Source of the DNA: Henricia sp. BOLD:AAB3569 | Lineage: Eukaryota > Echinodermata > Asteroidea > Spinulosida > Echinasteridae | DNA: 64,000 nucleotides | Assembly (NCBI GenBank): GCA_037783545.1 | Contig: JBBELK010000636.1 | Coordinates: 930,001-994,000, forward strand | Direction of reading: 5' to 3' | In this document: piece after piece, positions 10,801 to 19,800 of the stretch | Layout: every line of letters begins with the position of its first letter | Position numbering within the stretch: the stretch's first letter is position 1 | Translations under genes and position numbers: made by a program | The notes under the pieces: generated by a model | Databases searched by the model: none | What the model saw: the letters and a program-made list of their open reading frames with translations, nothing else | Told to the model about the DNA's origin: nothing

Positions 10801-13800
10801 AAGTCGTGGGAACTAGAACTCGTGTGAATGAGATATAATCTTGTGTGGTATTATCTTGTGTGAATGAAATAAGTCGATTGGAACGAGATAATTTTTAAAA
10901 TTTTTATTATATACTCTCCAACAAAAGAAACTGTGCATGGTAAAAATTGCTGTATTTTTTCAAGAAGGTGGAAAATAAACACCAAATTCACAGACAATAT
11001 TCTCTGACATTGTTAGAAAAAGGTTATGCACTCAAAACCTGCTCATGGCATAGTGCAGGACTTAGGCATGCCTGGGTGTTGATTTCACAATAGGGGTCCT
11101 ACAGGTTGTTATGTAACAGAATTCCATAAAGTTCAGGTCTCGTTAGCAAGCCGTACAAAAGGACTACCCAAAAGTCAATATTCTCTTTCATGCGCGTGTC
11201 ATTGGCTCCATGAGGCGAAGATGCACAGCAGTGATTAATGCACAAGGGGGACACACTCGATACTGACTTTGTGACTTCAATATTGGCAAGTCAGTTTTCA
11301 GCAACCTCTGAGAACACGAAGAACACATTTTGTACATTTCAAGTTCGGTTAACCATTTGAAAGATTTCATGGACTTTCATTAACAGTTTATTCCAGCGAG
11401 TTATCTACCATGGCTAAAAAAATACAGCAATTTTTATCATGCACAGTTTCTTTTGTTGGAGAGTATATATATATTTGTTTACCCGACTATGTTAATTTCA
11501 ACATCAGCCAGAGTTCCCCTTCCAATTCGCTGGTAGTCTCTCTCCCCTTCCAGAGTCTGTCGATATCGCTCAATTCCATTGCTTGTTTTCCTAAGCAAAC
11601 CAAGGTAGGTGCGTGCTGGCATTAGACAGCGGACGCTATGTCTAGATAACCTCATGCCGCCTCCTAGAAGATCCGAGAGGTGACGTTCTGCTGGGGCAAG
11701 CTGGTCTAGTATCTTCATGTGGGTTGGCAAGCTGCATAAAAACTGTACAAATAAATATTTGTTTAAAGCCCCAATACAACATTTGCAGTTACCCAAAATT
11801 TTACACGAGTTGACAAGAAAAATCCGACTAAAAGTGTTGATAGCAATGGTAACAAACACCACATGCCTGTTTTCCTGTGTGAAATGGTACCTTTCTAGAA
11901 GAAATTGCCAACTGAAGGTGGTTTAAAAAAAAAAAAAATTCCGCAGACAATTTTTTTACCATTCATTCAACACAAAAACATGCATGGATTTTTCAGGTTT
12001 TCTGAAGTATTACTGCATCTATGTGACTGAAATTTCTACAAGGCAGTTTATCAACATTATCCTTTAATTATGTAATGCTGTTCCTGTTTTTAAAAGTTTT
12101 CCAATGTAATCTGTTTATAATCAACCGTTTGACTGAGAAAACCATACTCAAATGGAAACAGAAGTAGTTTCAATTTTCCTCTTCATTCGACGATGATTAG
12201 AATCTCTTTGCGTCAAGCGCTAAACAAGCATTTTTTTTTGACACAGTACATCAGACACTTGAAGATCGACGTGCATGTGCGGCCAGGCATAGTGGCATCG
12301 CACAGCTTCATTTGATCTTTAGCAGTTGCCTAATGTAAATGGCACCGCTCTTCGTTCGATCCTCATTTAGTAAGATGTGAATGCATGCTAATCTTCGTCA
12401 AACGAAGCCATTTCTCTAGTGAGAACAGGGTCAGGTTGGTTTTCATCATACACACCTTCAATCACACATGAAGATAATGCCCTTTATCTAACCAACTTGA
12501 ATCTGTGATGCTGATTGGTAGACCCATGGCAGCAACGAGTGTGACACTGTACCCCTTCCGATTTTATGTCGCACTCTGCGTAATGAGCCCTAATTCCAAG
12601 CGCACTTACAGGGAAGAAAATTCTTCACTGATAGGGCACTGCCATTTCTGTTTTTGGAGTCGTCTTTTGGAGTTTAAAAAGGGCACTAACATTGGAAAAT
12701 GAAAAAGTCTATGGGAGAATTGCAAAAGGGCACCAAGGCCAAGAGTAGGGGAAACGGCCTCCGTGAATTTCCAGCCCTGCACCTACGCAAAATGATTCAG
12801 AGCCGTCAATTCAAAAGTTATGCGTGTGCGTCTGATGTGGCTCGTCACGTGCGCAATTCTTTGCACGTGCTTCACAGCTTGCGCATTTGTGTCTCAAGTT
12901 TGCTTGAAAATAAATTTGTTATCCCACTCGCGCTCGTGGAATACGAGTATTTCCCAAAATTAGGGGTTCAAAATGTTTCGTTCCCAGTCATGTACGACAC
13001 CCTGAGCTTCAAAAATCGCCACTCATGATCACAAATTCTCAGTAATTGACACCCTTCGAACACGTGCAAATACGCCATTTTGGAAGTCAAATAATGCCGA
13101 GTCATTGTGGAAGGGATGTGCGTACGCGCTGTGTGTGTCTCTGGTGGGCGTAACGCAGTTTAATTCACCAATGGGAGCCTTAGCATTGCGCGTTACGCAC
13201 GCTGTGGACACACACAAACGCGCACGCACATTGCTTCCACAACAACGCGGCATTATTTTACTCCTGAAATGACGTCATTGGCACGAGCTCAATAGACTGT
13301 TGCCTGTGATTATAGGAGACAGCATCATTTTCTTGAATATTTTGTCCACTGGTTACTGACAAATTTTCAAAACAAAAGACCATAAATGCTCATAATTTGT
13401 TCTATGATATTGAATAGGAATTTGGTGTCCTGGGTTACATACGCCAATGACAAATGGCTGTAGAACGAGATTGTATTAACTTAGGTGCCCTATCCACACA
13501 AACATTAAATTTAAGTGGCGCTTGTGGAAATAAAAATAAATATTTTCTGCTGGGAAACTACTTTCAATCACTAAAAACATTTGAAAATCTTTAAAAGCAT
13601 GTCACACTTTTGGACCCCTAATTTTGGGAATTACCCATATGGCATAATATAGTGCGTTTGTGTCCAATATACCACTTGACCTTCGGCTGCATATATAATA
13701 TCCATTAAAGATAATATACATGATTGGTAAAATGTTACAAATAGTTTTATCCCCCGGTGTGATTGAAGATATGCATGATTAAAACCAACCTGAGCAAAAA

Positions 13801-16800
13801 ACAGCTCCGTACTTCTAACTTTTGAGAAAACAGTCAAAAAAGGGTTTGCAGTAATTTCGCCCCAAAACCACTTCGCCCTGAACCATTTCTCCCTGAACCA
13901 CGGCCTGTGCACGAAGTGGGTTTGGGGCGAAGTGGCATTTGGGCGATGTAGTGTTTGGACGAAGTGATTTGGGGCGAAATGGCACTCGGGCGAAGTGGTT
14001 TGGGGGCGAAATGGCACTTGGGCGAAATGGTTTTGGGGCGAATTGAATTTTCGTCTCATGATACAAAAACTAATTGTTTTACTCATTTCTCAAAGACTAT
14101 AGCACTTCAGACAAAACCATTTCAGGGGAAGTTTTCTACAGTCATCATGTTTATATTGTGTAAGTTAGCCGTAAATCGGTGAACATTTCTGATTTTCGAG
14201 ATACCAATGATGTATACTGCCTTTAAGCAATACATCATCTGATGTGTATTGGTTTTCCTGAACACAAAAACCCTTGCTTTTCTATCAATCATCTCTTTCA
14301 GGAACCACATATTTAACTCTCCATTTACTTACTGAAAGCCAATGGTGTTCTACATCTTTAATACTGAGCATCACCTGGCCTTCTCTAGTAACACACGTCG
14401 AGCTTCCAAACACCAATGCTTTTCCTGGATTTAAAAAGATACAATGGCCACTGAAATAAATAAAAAATCCTTCATAACCTTTGATGATCAATGCAGTTGA
14501 GGGCAACCGAGACATGAGCAAAAAGAAGGCACGTTTAATGGGGCATTTGAAAATCATGAACAGGGCCTATACTCATGCCTGACGCATGGTGACAAAGTGC
14601 TTGTCCCCATTCGGAATCGATTCCATATTAAATATTACTGAGCGTGTTTAAGTACGTGCACATTGCGATACTACCGTACTTATTGTGCCGACGTTGACCA
14701 AATTATTGGCACCGAGCGGTACTAAACGTCTAAGAAATTATGCCGGCCTTTACCACACACACATGTTCTTAATAATGTGGAAAATATCAGAGGCTGAAGG
14801 ACCTGACCATCACGGATTGAAATGAAATTTGGTGTGCTGATTGGACTCTTTGAAAACCCTGAGAACTAAAATTTGTAGTCATTCGTAGCAAAATATAGCA
14901 AAATGCTAATTATCGTATGACCGAGTGTGCGTGTTGCGTTGAATAGCTAACAATGCGAGCCAATCAGGTTCGTGCGCACGGGTTTGAAAGCATGTGCATG
15001 CGCCACACATACAACGCGCGTGCGCCAACACATACGTTTGCAGAACATACATTTGCAGAACATGAATAATGCAACATGGGCTGTAATACATTATTAAGTA
15101 GTTATTCCGGGTCGCCAAAGGCATTGCAGCTGCACTGCTCCCCCATTCTCGTCGCATGGTGGCGCTCTCATTCTGCCGCACAACACCACCAGCTGCGAGG
15201 CCTTGAACAAAGGCTAGGGTTTACTAAGTGAGACTTGCCCATCCTAACCTCTGAGATTGCCCATGATGTCCGTATGCTGCTGCAGCATCTTATCCAATGA
15301 TTTCAGGCAAGCTCTGAATGCACCCACATCCCATCTGGAGAACCACTTCAACTCGGTCAGGCAAAGCTCTTCCTTCAGGCTGGCGCACAGACGCTCCGTT
15401 TCCTGGCGGATGGGAAGGCTAGATGCATGGTTCCTCTTGGCAATGGGGAGGTTTGTCTTCAGCCAGTGTCTGTAGGAGCAACCAAATTCACCCAAGTATT
15501 CAGTGCTGTGTAGTTGAATCAATTATCATTTTTGAATCCGGGGCCAATTTCACAATGCTGCTAAGCACAAAAACTTGCTAAGCACAAAAACTTGCTAAGC
15601 ACAAAAATTTGCTAAGCACAGAAACTTGCTAAGCACAGAAACTTGCTAAGCACAAAATTTATTTGCTTTGTAAAAATGGGTTACCAGCAAAATTGTATGT
15701 CAACCAGTTTTCCTATCAACAGCAGTGGAGTACTACCTATCAACAATAGTGGGGTACCGTGGCCGAGTGGTTTAGGTCACTGACTCGCAATACTTGGGTA
15801 AAAACTTGGGGTTGCGGGTTTGATACCTGGGTGGTGTACCTGTGCCCTTGAGAAAGGCACTTAAACACACTTGCTCCATTCTTCAGAAGGGATGTAAAGC
15901 CGTTGGTCCAGTTTGTTGTGTAATGCACTTAAAAGATCCCAGAGCATTCTTTCGTGAAGAGTTAGGGGATTCCCGGTGTCTCTGGTCATCGGCTGCCAAT
16001 GGCGCCACCCACCGATGTATCTCAATGTTTAGGTGGAAGACACTTGTAACCTTCATGCAATAGACCGATCCAGTAAGCTCCGCCCATTTTGGAATTGACC
16101 AATCACAGCCTCAGGTTCAGGTAGCCAAAGAGTAGATCGCCATTTTGGCTACCCAAGTCCTCAAAATTTTGTGTACAGAGCTATGGCGAAATGCAGCACG
16201 AGTGACGGGAAAACACCATAGACGTAATTTTTATCAGCGCAGAGGACCCTAGCCAGTTTAAAACGGATTGTATAAGACTATCCTAACCTACTTTTAATCC
16301 CTTCATAAATGTGTTTTTGTATTAATCAGTAAAACTCACCAAAATTAGCTTGTCGTTTTGCTATGTTGTGCATTCACTGCATTCTAGATGTGTGTCGAGA
16401 TGTTTTTGTTCAATCGCGCGCGTTACGCGTAATGCAGGCGTGTTGTACGTGCACGCATACGACCGGATACTTAAGTGCACATTTTGCTTTCGAGCGTGCA
16501 GTTTCTGTGTGCGTGTGCGTGTTTCAATACGCGCTGACCAGGGCGCAGACGCTGACGCACGGCGCGGCCACACGACTCTACTGCACACGTGCCTCACACG
16601 TGTGGCATGTTGCTAGGCAATTTCTAAATGGGCGGAGCTTACTGGATCGGTCTATTCAGCCTATGGGCTGCAAATTAAAGTTCAATCAAATCCATTACAT
16701 AAAAAAATTAATACATAAAAATTCACATGGTGCTACCAAAAACCCATACACAAGTCACAATCCTTAAATAAATTTAAAAACTCATCTCACCTAAGTGAAT

Positions 16801-19800
16801 TGTGGACTCTGTGCTGCCCGACTGGAACCTCCGCATTGGGGCTCTTCTTGCCGGTGTAGGAATAGTATGAGTGGTGCCAATGGACTGGCCTGGGGAAGGG
16901 CGGCGGTGCTTTGGACGATATCTCCTTGAGATTGTGGGTTGGCAGGCTGCAGGTCTTGAGGATGTTACTGATGGTTGAATAGACGTCCCTCGTCAAAAGG
17001 CTAACAGTGACTGGTCGAAAAATAAGGTGACCTGACCAAAAATACACATTATATTGTCAGTTTGGCAGTAACAGCATTTCTTTAAAAAAAAAAAAGAAGT
17101 GTTTTCACAGCTTGGATTTTGGATTTTTTTCAAATTATTTTTTTCAAATGACGATCGGTGCATGCGTTATGTGATGATGCTCATTGTGTCGTCACTAAGA
17201 ACAATTTGCAAGTTTGTTGTAATGGTTAATTCACACATGCACTGAAAATCACTGAATTATAAAAAAAAATTTCGTTCAACATGTTCAAGCTAATTCTGTG
17301 TTTTTCAGTGCGTTGTTTAACCCCAAATTCCTTCCACACCGCTTTTTCTCAAAGCGACGCGCGTGGCAATCACACGCAAAGCTGGCTCAGTGTGAAGTTG
17401 TGGCTGCGTTCGGGCGTGTACTCCTGCACACACGAACGTTTAGAATAGACCTTTATCACAGTGCGTCCATCTTTGTCTGGTTTCCCACTGCATAGTACAT
17501 GCAGCCTTCATGCCGCAGGCATGATCAGTGCGTGTGCGTGTCTGCGCGATAGCTCGATAGCACGTGCAGTCTTCCGTTGTTTTGAGAGAATCAATGTCCG
17601 CGCTGCGCATTTTCTTGATCGCACTGCGCGCATGTCATCGACTGTGATGCACACAGTGAACATTTTCAACACGGGTCCAAACTATTTTATTTTCGGCAAG
17701 CCTCGCTTTGGTTACGTTCATTTTAATAGGGGAAAAGGGAAGATGGCCGCACCGTGATAAAGGTCTATAACGACACTCGAGTCAATGAAAGTATGCCTCG
17801 CTACTCCCCAGACCAATGGGGAGTGTGCTCTTACTCATGTGATTTGTACGAAGATGGCGGAATATGGGTGGGATTTTGGGTGAATTTGCCCAACGTGTCA
17901 ACTGGATACCTGAAACAACAACTCACTAAGGTTTGTTTCAGACGGCATCGAAGGTTCTCTCGACTTACGGTCTGTATTTTCTTCAGTTTCTTGTAAGCAG
18001 TGCAACAGCGTTTTTTGTGCAGTCCTGGCAAGAGATGGCCATCTTGACTGATGGCCATTCGCGCATGCGGACTTTGGACTTGCCGTTCGCGTAAGGTGAC
18101 CCTAGTGCAATGCGTACGCATTACTCCAGAGTAGCGAGACTGCACGCCTGAACGCAGCTTGTGTGTGCGAAGAGGGCGTTGTGCACGTCATGGATGCGCG
18201 CTGTTTGATTTATGTAACAACGCAAACCGCACGGTCCATGCACTGGAAAAAGCTACGTCCCAGCTATGGTGTACAGGGAATGCGTCCTGGGAAAGATAGT
18301 ACATGTAGTTGCCGTTTTCCAATATTCTCAGTTTTTATTAAGTAATTGGCAATTTAATCTCCGTTTCCTTTTTTCCGGAACACCCGGTATATTAAGGCTC
18401 GATTCCCTTTTCTGAAAACCATCTTACCTTTATCTTCTATCTGCTTGGTACGTAAGTAGAACTTCAAATCCTTAGGTTTTAGCTGTGAAGATGGTTCTCT
18501 TATGTTATCTAGGTGGGCATACAGCTGCTTAAGGGAATGTTCATTAATGGCCTGTAGAGGACAGAAATTCAGGTTAAAATAATCTCAAATTTGGACTGTA
18601 TTTTCCCTTCTGAGAACAGCATTTGTGGTGGTGTACTTATGTTTCAAATGTGGAATTTTGGCGAAAAAAAGAAAAGCTGTTGACTCCAGAACCACAAGGG
18701 CAGGAAAAGGCACTGATAAATTGTAATAAGAATCTTTTGGTTCATTTAAAATGACTTATCAAGCATCAATAAGTGCAAATTTGATATACACTACTCAAAA
18801 AAAGTTAAGGACCACTTTTTTCTTAACTTGTAATTTTTTTCCAAGCAATGAGTGAGGTCTAGTTCTTTCACTTTTTGTTTGTCATTTTTTGTTTCGGTTG
18901 CCATAGGCGATGCCTCCCCACACCATGATGCTGCCTCCCCATAACGGTCATGTTCTGCAATACAGGGGTTGGCAAATCTCTTTCCTGCTCGCCTCCAGAC
19001 TCTCACACGTCCATCATTGTGGTCGAGGGAGAATCTGCTCTCATCTGTAAACAGAACACGGCGCCATTGCTGTTGGGTCCATCCGACATGCTCCCGAGCC
19101 CAGTTGAGACGGATTCTTCTATGAGCAGGGGTGAGTGGGCGAACTGCGCTGGCCTTCTGGCATGCATATTGGCTCTGTGAAGTCGGTTACGGATTGTTTG
19201 AGTGGAAACAGTCACTCCAGTGGCAGCAGCGAATTCATTATTGAGTCGACGTGCACTGTGGAAGCGGTTGCGGAGGCAGAGATTCGTCAAGTAGCGATCA
19301 TCTCTTGGGGTTGTTGCGGCTGGTCGGCCACTGCGGGGTCTCTCTGGCTGCGTTCGGGCGTGCAGTTCTCGCTACTCCGGAGTAATGCGTGCGCATTGCA
19401 CTCGGGTCACATTACGCGAACGGCAAGTGCACAGTCCCCATGCGCGAATGGCCATCAGTCAAGATGGCAGTCTCTTGCCATGACTACACAAAAAACGCCG
19501 TTTTACTGCTCACAAGAAATTGAAGAAAATACAGAACGTAAGTCGTGAGAACCTTTGATGCCGTGTAAAACAAACCTTAGTGAGTTGTTGTTTCAGTTAT
19601 CCAGTTGACACGTTTAGCAAATTCACCAAAAATCAAACCTATATCCCGCCATCTTCATACAAATCACATGGCATTCGTCAGGAGTAAGAGCACACTCCCC
19701 ATTTGTTGGGGAGTACCGAGAGCATACTCTCATTGACTCGAGTGTCGTTATTCTTGCCGTTCGCGCGCGCAGGAGTATGCTCGTGTTAACACGAGTACAC

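Larger units (their letters stand above)
17229..18175. mobile_element. Foldback family D, copy 2, split by nested insertions
   Basis: Left part to 17402 and right part from 18159 rejoin into the sequence seen at 5.10-5.24 kb once the inner element is removed. Confidence 0.75.

Noticed and set aside
13631-14086. 151-codon frame with NHFAQVPFRP-type repeats
   Set aside because: Translation of the GGGCGAARTGG word array; the same happens in every family A copy.
14425-14450. Upstream acceptor for the TCAIM exon
   Set aside because: It breaks phase and adds residues absent from the family; the acceptor at 14425 restores both frame and length.
16363-16767. 134-codon frame with cysteine-rich start
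   Set aside because: It lies wholly within a MITE with 29-bp inverted ends.
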